In this document: positions 9,048 through 17,955 of the stretch, piece by piece | Layout: every line of letters begins with the position of its first letter | Numbering within the stretch: position 1 is the stretch's first letter | Assembly (NCBI GenBank): GCA_910574965.1 | Contig: CAJTDB010000024.1 | Span: 1,466-58,944, forward strand | Length of the DNA stretch: 57,479 nucleotides | Origin: Lachnospiraceae bacterium | GTDB lineage: Bacteria > Bacillota > Clostridia > Lachnospirales > Lachnospiraceae | Direction: 5' to 3' | Notes under the pieces: generated by a model | Told to the model about the DNA's origin: nothing | Databases searched by the model: none | What the model saw: only the letters and a program-made list of their open reading frames with translations | Made by a program: the position numbers and the translations under genes

Positions 9048-9809
9048 ATGCTGACAAAAAGGATCATCCCCTGTTTGGATGTACATAACGGACGGGTGGT
9101 AAAAGGCGTTAATTTTGTGAATCTCAGAGATGCGGGGGATCCGGTGGAGATCGCGGCGGCATATGACCGGGCCGGTGCGGACGAACTGGTGTTCCTGGAT
9201 ATTACCGCTTCTTCGGATGCCAGAAATACAGTGGTGGATATGGTCCGCCGGGTAGCGGAGACGGTGTTCATTCCTTTTACAGTAGGCGGCGGTATTCGGA
9301 CCGTGGAAGATTTTCGGGCGCTGCTTCGGGAGGGCGCGGATAAGATCTCGGTTAATTCCGCGGCTATTATGCGGCCGGAGCTGATTAGTGAAGCGGCGGA
9401 GAAGTTCGGAAGCCAGTGCGTAGTAGTCGCCATCGACGCACGCAGAAGAGAGGACGGCAGCGGCTGGAACATATATAAAAATGGCGGGCGCGTGGATATG
9501 GGCATTGATGCAGCAGAGTGGGCAGAGCGTGTGTGCCGGCTAGGAGCAGGGGAGATCCTGCTGACCAGCATGGACTGTGACGGAACAAAGGCTGGTTATG
9601 ACATTGAACTGACCCGGACCATTGCAGAGCGTGTACCGGTTCCGGTTATTGCATCCGGCGGGGCCGGTACGATGGAGCATTTTAAAGAAGCGCTTACAGA
9701 TGGAAAAGCAGACGCAGCACTGGCGGCGTCCCTGTTCCATTATAAGGAGCTGGAGATCTGCGAAGTAAAAAACTATCTAAAAGAACAGGGCGTCGCAGTC
9801 CGGCTGTAA
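9048..9809 (+). CDS. hisF: Imidazole glycerol phosphate synthase, cyclase subunit
   Basis: A 253-residue (beta/alpha)8 barrel that starts with [23 protein letters not shown]. The catalytic Asp of IPCLD and the second Asp of [10 protein letters not shown], the phosphate-binding VGGGIR and IASGGAG loops and full family length are visible. It converts PRFAR plus ammonia from HisH into imidazole glycerol phosphate and AICAR. It is translated just after hisH. Confidence 0.97.
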   Translation: MLTKRIIPCLDVHNGRVVKGVNFVNLRDAGDPVEIAAAYDRAGADELVFLDITASSDARNTVVDMVRRVAETVFIPFTVGGGIRTVEDFRALLREGADKISVNSAAIMRPELISEAAEKFGSQCVVVAIDARRREDGSGWNIYKNGGRVDMGIDAAEWAERVCRLGAGEILLTSMDCDGTKAGYDIELTRTIAERVPVPVIASGGAGTMEHFKEALTDGKADAALAASLFHYKELEICEVKNYLKEQGVAVRL

Positions 9810-9839
9810 AATCAATCTTACATAGGAGGATAATCGATC

Positions 9840-10514
9840 ATGGGAATGATCCAAAATGATTGGCTGGAGCCATTGAAACCGGAGTTTTCCAAACCATACT
9901 ACAAGGAGCTATATCAGAAAGTACAGGAAGAATACAATACCAGGCAGATTTTTCCGCCTGCGGATGATATTTTCAATGCGTTTGATCTGACCCCGCTGTC
10001 TGAAGTCAAAGTGGTGATTCTGGGACAGGATCCGTATCATGATGTGGGACAGGCTCACGGACTCTGCTTTTCCGTAAAGCCGGACGTGAAGACTCCGCCG
10101 TCACTGGTCAATATTTACAAAGAGCTTCAGAGTGATCTGGGCTGCTATATTCCTAACAACGGCTATCTGGAAAAATGGGCAAAGCAGGGGATTCTGCTTT
10201 TGAATACGGTATTGACCGTGCGTGCGCATCAGGCCAATTCCCATCGGGGAATCGGTTGGGAAGAATTTACGGATGCGGCTATCCGGGTGCTGGACGAACA
10301 GGATCATCCCATCGTCTATCTGCTCTGGGGTAAGCCGGCGCAGAAGAAAAAATCCATGCTTCACAATCCGAAGCATTTGATCCTGACTGCGGCTCACCCA
10401 AGTCCGCTGTCGGCTCACAACGGCTTCTTTGGCTGTAAGCATTTCAGCCAGACCAATGCCTTTTTGGAAGAACACGGCCTGACGCCTATCGACTGGCAGA
10501 TTGAAAATCGTTAA
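9840..10514 (+). CDS. ung: Uracil-DNA glycosylase
   Basis: A 224-residue family 1 UDG. The water-activating motif GQDPYHD is near residue 62 and the DNA-intercalation motif HPSPLSAH near 186. It removes uracil from DNA as the first step of base excision repair. AGGAGG just upstream fixes the start, and the gene lies 30 bases after hisF on the same strand. Confidence 0.97.
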   Translation: MGMIQNDWLEPLKPEFSKPYYKELYQKVQEEYNTRQIFPPADDIFNAFDLTPLSEVKVVILGQDPYHDVGQAHGLCFSVKPDVKTPPSLVNIYKELQSDLGCYIPNNGYLEKWAKQGILLLNTVLTVRAHQANSHRGIGWEEFTDAAIRVLDEQDHPIVYLLWGKPAQKKKSMLHNPKHLILTAAHPSPLSAHNGFFGCKHFSQTNAFLEEHGLTPIDWQIENR

Positions 10515-10528
10515 ATAAGGATTTGCAG

Positions 10529-10563
10529 CATGCGGTCCTGCCCTTCATGGGCAGAACCGCATG
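10529..10563. terminator. Convergent hairpin between ung and the minus-strand activase gene
   Basis: A 15-bp stem with one C-A mismatch (10529-10543 with 10549-10563) has the loop TTCAT. It lies between the two converging stop codons. T runs are weak on both strands. Confidence 0.6.
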
Positions 10564-10571
10564 TTTATCGT

Positions 10572-13500
10572 TTAAGCATCTTTGACCAGATTTTTATAAG
10601 CGGTGCTCAGCATCAGCTTGATTCGGTTCAACTGATTTACCTCGCTGGCTCCCGGATCGTAATCGATGGCTACAATATTGGCTTCCGGATGTTTAAGCCG
10701 CAGTTCTTTGATGACGCCTTTGCCCACAATGTGATTGGGCAGGCAGCCGAAGGGCTGAGCGCAGACAATATTGCGGGTACCGCTTTCGATAAGCTCTAAC
10801 ATTTCTCCGGTGAGGAACCATCCTTCTCCGGTCTGGTTTCCGAGGGATACGATTTCCTGGGCCATATTTCCCATATGATCGATATCGGAAGAGACAGAGA
10901 AATGGACGCTTTTTTGCAGTGCTCTGTCAGCGGGGCCGCGGAAAAACTGAAGCACCTTAATTCCAAGCCGTCCGTTTCTGGCAGCCGTCTTTTTCTTACC
11001 TAGAAACTTTGCCCGAAATTCTGTATTTTTAAAACAATAGAGCAGGAAATCCATCAGATCCGGAACAACTGCTTCTGCGCCCTCTGCCTCTAAAAGTTCG
11101 ACGAGTCCGTTGTTGGCAGAAGGGGAGAATTTTACAAGGATCTCACCTACAATACCAACTTTTGGCTTCTCTGTATCCACGACTTTAATCTTGTCGAATG
11201 TTTCCACGATCTTTGCACATAACTTTTTAAATTCGCCCCAGGAGGGGTATTTCTTCATAAGAAATGTTCTGCACTGCCAGTTCAGCTTCTCATAAGTCCG
11301 GTCAGACTCTCCAACAGACCGCTCATAAGGTCTTGTATGATAGAGTACCTTCATAAACAGGTCTCCGAATACAAGGGCATAGATGGCTTTCAAAAGCATC
11401 ATAGGCGTATAGGAAAAGCCAGGATTCTTTTCTAGTCCGCTCAGATTGATAGAGATGACCGGAATTTCCGGATGGCCGGCTTTTTCCAAGGCTCTTCGTA
11501 TAAATCCGATGTAGTTGGATGCCCGGCAGCCGCCGCCGGTCTGGGAGATCAGCACCGCAGTCTTTGACAGGTCGTATTTGCCCGATAAGACTGCCTGCAT
11601 GATCTGGCCGATGATAATTAAGGAAGGATAGCAGGCATCGTTGTTGACGTATTTCAGCCCTAAGTCTACGGCTTCTCTGCCGGCTTTTGGCAGCACATCA
11701 ATCTGTAGGCCGCAGGAACGAAAAGCAGCTTCCAGCAGATTAAAATGAAGCGGTGACATATCCGGACAGAGGATCGTGTAGTTTTTGCGCATTTCCCTGG
11801 TAAAAATGACCCGTTCGTATGTAGAGGAGGTGATGCAGCGTTTTTCCTGTTTCTTCTCCCGGACCCGAATAGCGGACAGCAGGGAGCGAATGCGGATGCG
11901 CGCGGCGCCTAAATTGCTGACCTCGTCAATTTTCAGGCAGGTGTAGATTTTGCCGGAGCCGCTTAAGATGTCGTCCACCTGGTCGGTAGTGACTGCATCC
12001 AGGCCGCATCCGAAGGAATTTAGCTGGATCAGATCCAGATCGTCTCTCGTCTTTACATAACTGGCCGCTGCATACAGGCGGGAATGATACATCCACTGGT
12101 CCATGACCCGCAGAGGATGTTCTGTTTCATACAGATGAGAGATACTGTCTTCTGTCAGGACGGCAAGCCCATAGCTGTTAATCAGTTCCGGAATACCATG
12201 GTTGATCTCTTTGTCGATATGGTAGGGCCGGCCGGCCAGAACGATTCCATGGGCATGGTGCTCTTCCATCCAGCGCAGAGTTTCTTCCCCCTTTTGACGG
12301 ATATCCAGACGGGCCTTTTCAAGCTCTGCCCATGCTTCGGCCGCAGCTTCGGTGATCTCGGCAGCCGTCAGACCTTTTTTCCCTCCCAGCTCTTCAATCA
12401 GACGCTCCGTTAAGATTTTCAGGCTCTCAAAACTCAGGAACGGATTGCAGAAATCATAGCGGCCGGATTTCAGTTCCTCCATATTGTTCTTGATGTTTTC
12501 CGCATAGGAGGTGACGATCGGGCAGTTATAGTGGTTGTTTGCCTTCTGAAATTCCGGGCGCTCATAGGGGACGCAGGGATAGAAAATAAACGGAATGTTG
12601 TGCTGCAGAAGCCATTTGACATGCCCGTGGGCCAGCTTGGCAGGATAACATTCGGATTCACTGGGGATCGATTCAATGCCCTGCTCATACAGCTCATGGG
12701 TGGAAGCAGGAGAGAGGACAACCTGATATCTCAGTCTGGTGAAAAAGGTAAACCAGAAAGGATAATTTTCGTACATGTTCAGTACCCTTGGGATGCCCAC
12801 CAGTCCCCGCTCGGCTTCTGATCCGGGAAGAGGATTATAATCGAACAAACGTTTGTTTTTGTAGTCAAACAGGTTTGGAGCGGTGTTTTCCTTTTTCTCT
12901 TTTCCAAGTCCCCGTTCGCAGCGGTTGCCGGAAATATAACGTCTGCCGCCGGAAAATTTACTGACCGTTAAACGGCAGTTATTGGTACAGCCGCGGCATT
13001 TCGTCATGGAAGTAGAGTAAGTAAGCTCCTGCATGTCTTGTTCAGACAACATGGACGTTTGCTGCCCCTCGTAGCGTTCTCTGGCGATCAAGGCGGCGCC
13101 GAAAGCTCCCATGATACCGGCGATATCCGGGCGGATTACCTGGCAGCCTGCGATCTGCTCTAAGCTTCGAAGCACGGCATTGTTATAGAAGGTCCCGCCC
13201 TGAACAACAATATGACGTCCAAGAGAAGAAGCGTCCGATACTTTAATAACTTTGAACAAGGCATTTTTAATGACCGAATAAGCCAGACCGGCAGAAATAT
13301 CGTCCACGCCGGCGCCTTCTTTCTGCGCCTGCTTAACTCTGGAATTCATAAATACGGTGCAGCGGGTTCCAAGATCAATGGGATGCTTGGCGTACAGAGC
13401 TGCGTCTGCAAAATCCTGGATAGAAAGATTTAAGGACTTGGCAAAGGTTTCGATAAAAGAGCCGCAGCCGGAAGAACAGGCTTCGTTAAGCTGTACATTG

Positions 13501-14810
13501 TCCACGGTCTGATTTTTGATTCGGATGCATTTCATGTCCTGTCCGCCAATGTCCAAAATACAATCCACGTCCGGGTCAAAGAACTGTGCCGCGTAGTAAT
13601 GGGAGATTGTCTCTACCTCCCCTTCATCCATCTGCAGGGCGGCCTTGACCAGCGCTTCTCCGTATCCGGTGGAACAGGAGCGGACAATATGGGCCTTTTT
13701 CGGAAGACGAGCATACAGGTCTTTTAAAGCGGTCAGGGTAATATCCAGAGTGCTTCCATTGTTGTTGTGATAAAAGGAATAGAGAAGGGATCCATCTTCT
13801 CCCACCAGTGCAATCTTGGTGGTGGTAGAGCCGGCATCGATACCGAGATAACAGTTTCCCTCATAAGTATCCAGATCTTTTTTCACGACCTTGGCCTGGC
13901 TGTGCCGCTTTTCAAAATCTGAGAAAGCCTTTTGATCCTCAAAAAGAGGTTCCAGACGATCGATCTCAAAGGCGATCTGGATATGGCCTTTGAGCTGCCG
14001 GATCAGATCTTCTGCAGGAAGAACGCGTTCTTTTTTGGACAGAAGGGCGGAGCCGGATGCAGCAAACAGATGCGAATGTCCGGGGATGATGGTATGCGCT
14101 TCGTCCAGGTTCAGGGTCCGTATAAAGGTTTGTCTCAGCTCGGAGAGAAAATGAAGAGGACCGCCCAGGAATGCCACGTGTCCCCGGATGGGTTTTCCGC
14201 AGGCCAGGCCGCTGATGGTCTGATTCACCACTGCCTGGAAAATGGATGCGGAAAGATCTTCCTTGGTAGCCCCTTCGTTAATCAGAGGCTGAATATCTGT
14301 TTTGGCAAATACACCACAGCGTGCAGCTATGGAATATAATGCTTTATAATTTTTGGCATATTCATTCAGACCGGCGGCATCTGTCTGCAGAAGGGATGCC
14401 ATCTGGTCGATAAAGGACCCTGTACCGCCTGCACAGATGCCGTTCATCCGCTGTTCGACGTTTCCATTCTGAAAATAGATGATCTTGGCGTCCTCTCCTC
14501 CCAGTTCGATAGCCACATCGGTCTTTGGCGCATAGGTCGTAAGAGCTTCCGCAACGGCTACAACTTCCTGCACAAAAGGAATATCTAAATACTGTGCCAG
14601 AGTCAGTCCGCCGGAACCTGTGATGACCGGACAGACATCTATGGGGCCTAAATCTTTGGAAGCCCGTGTGAGAAGGAGCGCAAGCGTCTCCTGTATGTTT
14701 GCAAAGTGCCGCTCATAGTCCGAGAAGAGAAAATGTCCCTGCTCATCCAATACGGCGATCTTAACGGTAGTGGAACCAATATCGATTCCAAGTCGGTAGC
14801 ATTTGTTCAT
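10572..14810 (-). CDS. 2-hydroxyacyl-CoA dehydratase activase-related protein (BadF/HgdC type, DUF2229)
   Basis: A 1412-residue protein from MNKCYRLGIDIGSTT. The frame allows an upstream ATG at 14843, but the family normally has about seven residues before GIDIGSTT. Two ASKHA ATPase domains occur in tandem (GIDIGSTTVKIAV near residue 8; GIDAGSTTTKIALV near 330). The Cys motifs GICAGGTGSF and ACSSGCGSF would hold the bridging [4Fe-4S] cluster of HgdC-type activators. A cysteine cluster CRGCTNNC follows, then the DUF2229 and dehydratase-like region. Related activators inject electrons into radical dehydratases, but the physiological partner of these giant fused forms is unknown. The gene stands alone on the minus strand. 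Confidence 0.85.
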   Translation of the reverse strand: MNKCYRLGIDIGSTTVKIAVLDEQGHFLFSDYERHFANIQETLALLLTRASKDLGPIDVCPVITGSGGLTLAQYLDIPFVQEVVAVAEALTTYAPKTDVAIELGGEDAKIIYFQNGNVEQRMNGICAGGTGSFIDQMASLLQTDAAGLNEYAKNYKALYSIAARCGVFAKTDIQPLINEGATKEDLSASIFQAVVNQTISGLACGKPIRGHVAFLGGPLHFLSELRQTFIRTLNLDEAHTIIPGHSHLFAASGSALLSKKERVLPAEDLIRQLKGHIQIAFEIDRLEPLFEDQKAFSDFEKRHSQAKVVKKDLDTYEGNCYLGIDAGSTTTKIALVGEDGSLLYSFYHNNNGSTLDITLTALKDLYARLPKKAHIVRSCSTGYGEALVKAALQMDEGEVETISHYYAAQFFDPDVDCILDIGGQDMKCIRIKNQTVDNVQLNEACSSGCGSFIETFAKSLNLSIQDFADAALYAKHPIDLGTRCTVFMNSRVKQAQKEGAGVDDISAGLAYSVIKNALFKVIKVSDASSLGRHIVVQGGTFYNNAVLRSLEQIAGCQVIRPDIAGIMGAFGAALIARERYEGQQTSMLSEQDMQELTYSTSMTKCRGCTNNCRLTVSKFSGGRRYISGNRCERGLGKEKKENTAPNLFDYKNKRLFDYNPLPGSEAERGLVGIPRVLNMYENYPFWFTFFTRLRYQVVLSPASTHELYEQGIESIPSESECYPAKLAHGHVKWLLQHNIPFIFYPCVPYERPEFQKANNHYNCPIVTSYAENIKNNMEELKSGRYDFCNPFLSFESLKILTERLIEELGGKKGLTAAEITEAAAEAWAELEKARLDIRQKGEETLRWMEEHHAHGIVLAGRPYHIDKEINHGIPELINSYGLAVLTEDSISHLYETEHPLRVMDQWMYHSRLYAAASYVKTRDDLDLIQLNSFGCGLDAVTTDQVDDILSGSGKIYTCLKIDEVSNLGAARIRIRSLLSAIRVREKKQEKRCITSSTYERVIFTREMRKNYTILCPDMSPLHFNLLEAAFRSCGLQIDVLPKAGREAVDLGLKYVNNDACYPSLIIIGQIMQAVLSGKYDLSKTAVLISQTGGGCRASNYIGFIRRALEKAGHPEIPVISINLSGLEKNPGFSYTPMMLLKAIYALVFGDLFMKVLYHTRPYERSVGESDRTYEKLNWQCRTFLMKKYPSWGEFKKLCAKIVETFDKIKVVDTEKPKVGIVGEILVKFSPSANNGLVELLEAEGAEAVVPDLMDFLLYCFKNTEFRAKFLGKKKTAARNGRLGIKVLQFFRGPADRALQKSVHFSVSSDIDHMGNMAQEIVSLGNQTGEGWFLTGEMLELIESGTRNIVCAQPFGCLPNHIVGKGVIKELRLKHPEANIVAIDYDPGASEVNQLNRIKLMLSTAYKNLVKDA

Positions 14811-14928
14811 ATCACTGGCAGATCTGCTGCCTTCACCTCGCATTTTTCTTTCGTTTTTTCATGCCTATTATAAGGAAAGAAAAAACAGGAGTCCATAAAT
14901 ATGGTGTTAAGATTTGCTGGTACGCTCG

Positions 14929-14957
14929 TTGACAAAGCAGGGCTTAGAACCTATAAT
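14929..14957 (+). promoter_or_regulatory. Consensus sigma-A promoter of the rhomboid-like gene
   Basis: A perfect TTGACA (14929-14934), a 17-base spacer and a perfect TATAAT (14952-14957) stand 43 bases before the start codon. Confidence 0.85.
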
Positions 14958-15000
14958 AGAAAATTAGAATGCAGAGCAATAAGAGAAAGGACATGAAAGT

Positions 15001-15870
15001 ATGAAATGGCTTGACAGAATGGAAATTCGGTATGGAAAGTATGCAATTTCTAATCTTATGTATTATATTATTATGCTGTACGCTCTTGGATTTGTAGTAG
15101 AAGTGGTGTCGCCTGGCCTGTATGCTGCCACTTTAGCATTAGATGCGGCGGCGATTCTAAGAGGAGAGGTATGGCGGATCTTTACCTTTATTATTCAGCC
15201 GCCTACAGGAAGCTTTCTGTTTATCTTTTTCTCTTTGTATTTGTACTATACCATTGGGAAAATGCTGGAATATCAGTGGGGAGCATTTAAATTCAACCTG
15301 TATTTTTTCTCCGGCCTGCTCCTTCATGTGATCATCTGCATCTTGATCTATGCAGTGACCGGATACAATCTCTCTTATGGAACAATGTATCTGAACATGT
15401 CGCTTTTCTTTGCTTTTGCGGCACTGTTTCCGGACGTGCAGTTTTTGCTGTTTTTTATTCTGCCCATCAAGTGTAAATATTTGGGCTATGCCAATGGCCT
15501 TTATTTTCTGATCACTATCGTTGCAGGCTTTGTGGTGCCGGACAGAAGCCCCACCTGGTTTTCACTGGCCCGGTTTGGAATCATTGCATTTCCGGCCAAC
15601 AGTGTGGCGGCGCTGGTGTCCTTTTTGAATTTTATTATCTTTTTCATCGCTTTCAGACGCAATCGGTTTTCTCCAAAACAGATCAAGCGCCGGAAGGCTT
15701 ATGCGAAAAAGGTGCGTGCGGCATCGGCAAAGAGTACACAGCACCGGTGTGCCGTCTGCGGACGAACAGAAAAGGATGGGGCAGATCTGGAATTTCGTTT
15801 CTGTTCCAAATGCGCAGGCAATTTTGAATACTGTCAGGACCATCTGTATACTCACGAACATCGGAAATAA
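15001..15870 (+). CDS. Rhomboid-fold membrane protein with C-terminal zinc ribbon, probably non-proteolytic
   Basis: A 289-residue protein with about six transmembrane segments and the rhomboid/derlin-type motif RGEVWRIFTFIIQPP near residue 50. The catalytic GxSG serine motif is not visible: the corresponding region reads SYGTMYLNMSLFFAF. The C-terminus (about residues 240-289) is cytoplasmic and has a zinc-ribbon pattern CAVCGR...CSKCAGNFEYC. It may act as a pseudoprotease that binds membrane substrates; the role is unknown. The start follows AGAAAGGA at 14984-14991 and a consensus promoter. Confidence 0.75.
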   Translation: MKWLDRMEIRYGKYAISNLMYYIIMLYALGFVVEVVSPGLYAATLALDAAAILRGEVWRIFTFIIQPPTGSFLFIFFSLYLYYTIGKMLEYQWGAFKFNLYFFSGLLLHVIICILIYAVTGYNLSYGTMYLNMSLFFAFAALFPDVQFLLFFILPIKCKYLGYANGLYFLITIVAGFVVPDRSPTWFSLARFGIIAFPANSVAALVSFLNFIIFFIAFRRNRFSPKQIKRRKAYAKKVRAASAKSTQHRCAVCGRTEKDGADLEFRFCSKCAGNFEYCQDHLYTHEHRK

Positions 15871-15901
15871 CAGATGCCGTGAACCGAATCTTCCTTCTTC
15901 A

Positions 15902-15909
15902 CATATGAT
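15902..15909 (+). promoter_or_regulatory. Possible sigma-E -10 element of the cotJ operon
   Basis: CATATGAT resembles the mother-cell sigma-E -10 box, but no good -35 box is seen 14-15 bases upstream. It overlaps the ATG at 15905, arguing that this ATG is not the cotJA start. Confidence 0.3.
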
Positions 15910-15943
15910 AAAGAGAAAGAATCATGAAGAAGGGAATACAAAA

Positions 15944-16144
15944 TTGGAAGATTATCAAAGATTTTCTGGTGCCCGTCCTCCTATGCCCGGACCATTTCGG
16001 CCGGATGATTTTCCGGTCGCCATGGGTTATGTACCATGGCAGCGCTGGCATACGGTATACGATCTGGAGAAAGCATTATGCACAGGAACGATCTTTCCGG
16101 AGCTGGATAAACCATTTCTTGGAGTGAGAGGGGGATGCAGATAA
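15944..16144 (+). CDS. cotJA: Spore coat-associated protein CotJA
   Basis: A 66-residue protein rich in Pro, with RPPMPGPFRPDDFPVAMGY and VPWQRWHTVYDLEKAL, the CotJA signature, and FPELDKPFLG at the C-terminus. I place the start at TTG 15944, nine bases after AAGGG. The alternative ATG at 15905 has no ribosome site and overlaps a possible -10 box. It is the first gene of the cotJABC operon, made in the mother cell in Bacillus under sigma-E. It overlaps cotJB by ten bases. Confidence 0.88.
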   Translation: MEDYQRFSGARPPMPGPFRPDDFPVAMGYVPWQRWHTVYDLEKALCTGTIFPELDKPFLGVRGGCR

Positions 16145-16413
16145 TGGCACAGAAAAAACCGACCAGAAAGCAGATGCTGGACTGGGTGAACATGGTGAGC
16201 TTTGCGGTGACAGAGGCGAATCTTTATCTGGATACGCATCCGGGTGATCCGGCGGCGCTTTCTTATTTTCAGGAGTACAGTCGTTTAAGGAACCAGGCGC
16301 TGAATGACTTTGCAGCTCTGTATGGCCCCCTCACAGCAGATACGGCAAGAGCAAATCAGCAGACGTGGGAGTGGGTCAGCGAACCATGGCCCTGGGAAGG
16401 AGGCGCGTGCTAA
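16135..16413 (+). CDS. cotJB: Spore coat protein CotJB
   Basis: A 92-residue protein with the CotJB core (MLDWVNMVSFAVTEANLYLDTHP, ALSYFQEYSRLR). A GAGAGGGGG site precedes ATG 16135; a second ATG at 16144 is possible. It is the second gene of cotJABC and ends directly at the cotJC start (TAA then ATG). The gene is intact, unlike its downstream partner. Confidence 0.9.
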   Translation: MQIMAQKKPTRKQMLDWVNMVSFAVTEANLYLDTHPGDPAALSYFQEYSRLRNQALNDFAALYGPLTADTARANQQTWEWVSEPWPWEGGAC

Positions 16414-16530
16414 ATGTGGAATTATGAGAAACGTTTAGAATATCCGGTAAATATTAAAAATCCGGACCCGGCATTGGCGAAACTGATTATTACGCAGTTC
16501 GGTGGACCCGATGGAAAAAAGAGAGGATAA
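16414..16530 (+). CDS. cotJC: CotJC, N-terminal part (gene interrupted by a skin-like element)
   Basis: The first 34 codons (MWNYEKRLEYPVNIK ... QFGGPDG) match the start of the manganese-catalase-like coat protein CotJC. Four element-derived codons (KKRG) and a stop follow. The rest of the gene is at 24205-24765 in the same frame. The break is inside the conserved GGPDGEL segment and coincides with the direct repeat at 16495-16514. In place, this fragment would be non-functional; joined to the distal part it gives a 213-residue CotJC of normal length. Confidence 0.9.
   Translation: MWNYEKRLEYPVNIKNPDPALAKLIITQFGGPDGKKRG
16495..16514 (+). repeat. attL of the cotJC element (20-bp direct repeat)
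   Basis: The block CAGTTCGGTGG-A-CCCGATGG recurs at 24205-24224 with one change (A to T at the twelfth base). It encodes QFGGPDG in both places and in the same frame. The mismatch is synonymous (GGA or GGT, both Gly), so crossover on either side of it leaves CotJC unchanged. Confidence 0.88.
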
Positions 16531-16558
16531 GAAGAGGAAAGGAGAATAAAAGCAGGAG

Positions 16559-17955
16559 ATGAACATCATTATTGCAGGCTGCGGTAAAGTGGGGGGCGCC
16601 CTGGCGGAGCAGTTGAGCCGGGAGGGCCATGACATAACGGTGATTGATGAAAGATCCAATGTGGTGCAGCATGTGGCAAACGCGGCTGACGTGATCGGGA
16701 TCGTTGGAAATGGTGCCAGCTACAGTATTCAGAAGGAGGCAGGGATTGAGAAAGCCGACCTTCTGATTGCAGTGACGAATGCGGATGAGGTGAATTTGCT
16801 TTGCTGTCTGATTGCAAAAAAAGCAGGAGGATGTCAGACCATTGCAAGAGTTCGGAATCCGATTTATCACCAGGAGATCCGTCATATTAAAGAAGAATTG
16901 GGTCTGTCTATGGTTATCAATCCGGAATGGGCGGCGGCGATGGAAATGTCCAGACTTTTACGTTTTCCAAAGGCTATTGATATCGATACATTTGCCAGAG
17001 GGAGAATTGAGCTTCTGCGTTTTCGGCTGGAAGAGGACAATCCTCTGTGCGGACGCAAGATCCGGAATATTGCAGAGCTGTCGCGGTGCGAGGTACTGAT
17101 TTGTGCAGTGGAGCGGCAGGATCAGGTGCTGATTCCCGACGGCGAATTTGAACTGATGAAAAATGACACGATCTCCATCGTGGCTTCTCCGGTCAATGCC
17201 AGCCGTTTTTTCCGTCATATCGGGATTCAGACCAATCAGGTAAAAAATACGATGATTATCGGAGGCGGAAAGCTGGCGTTTTATCTGGCTAAAAGGCTCC
17301 TGGAAATGGGAATCCAGGTAAAGATCATAGAAAAAGACGGGGCATACTGCGAAAAGCTATGTGAATTGCTTCCCAAAGCCATGATTATCCATGGGGATGG
17401 AACCGATCAGGAGCTTCTGGCTGAGGAGGGATTGGCGGATACAGAAGGCTTTGTGGCACTTACCAATATGGATGAAGAAAATGTCATGCTTTCCCTTTAT
17501 GCAAAAGAGATGAGCAAGGCCAAGAAGATTACAAAAGTCAGCAGCAATACTTATGATAATATCATTTCAACGCTGGATATCGGAAGTGTAATCCATCCCA
17601 AGCACATCACTGCAGAAAGTATTCTGCAGTACGTCAGGGCTATGCAGAATTCTATCGGGAGCAATGTGGAGACTTTGTACCGGCTGATGGACGGCAGGCA
17701 GAAGCGCTGGAATTTATCATTCGGGAACAAGGCGAAGTGACCAATATTCCCCTGCAGACGCTGGAACTAAAATCCGGTCTTCTGGTATGTGCCATTTATC
17801 GGAAGGGAAAGGTTATAATTCCTAAAGGGCAGGACTGCCTTCAACTGGGGGACTCGGTTATTATCATTACGACAAGCTGCAGTGAGCTGAAGGATGTCTG
17901 CGATATTTTGGATACATCCCATGCAGCGCGTCAGACAAAGGCGGAAACAATATGA
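16559..17955 (+). pseudogene. trkA: Trk potassium uptake NAD-binding subunit TrkA, frameshifted near its C-terminus
   Basis: Two RCK_N domains are visible (MNIIIAGCGKVGGALAEQL at residue 1, TMIIGGGKLAFYLAKRLLE near 230), each with a following RCK_C region. The first frame ends at 17740 (393 aa). The last TrkA_C domain (VTNIPLQTLELKSGLLV...) continues in the +1 frame to 17955. Near 17693-17700 one G appears missing: restoring it gives DGRAEALEFIIREQGEVTNIP without a break. It could be a true mutation, an assembly error or tolerated truncation. TrkA gates TrkH by binding NAD(H)/ATP. It is followed by trkH with an ATGA overlap. Confidence 0.85.

Noticed and set aside
15905-15943. ATG 15905 as start of cotJA
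   Set aside because: No ribosome site, and it overlaps a possible -10 element; TTG 15944 has AAGGG at good spacing.
17737-17955. Separate small TrkA_C gene
   Set aside because: It continues trkA after a one-base shift. A programmed frameshift was considered, but no slippery sequence with downstream structure is seen.
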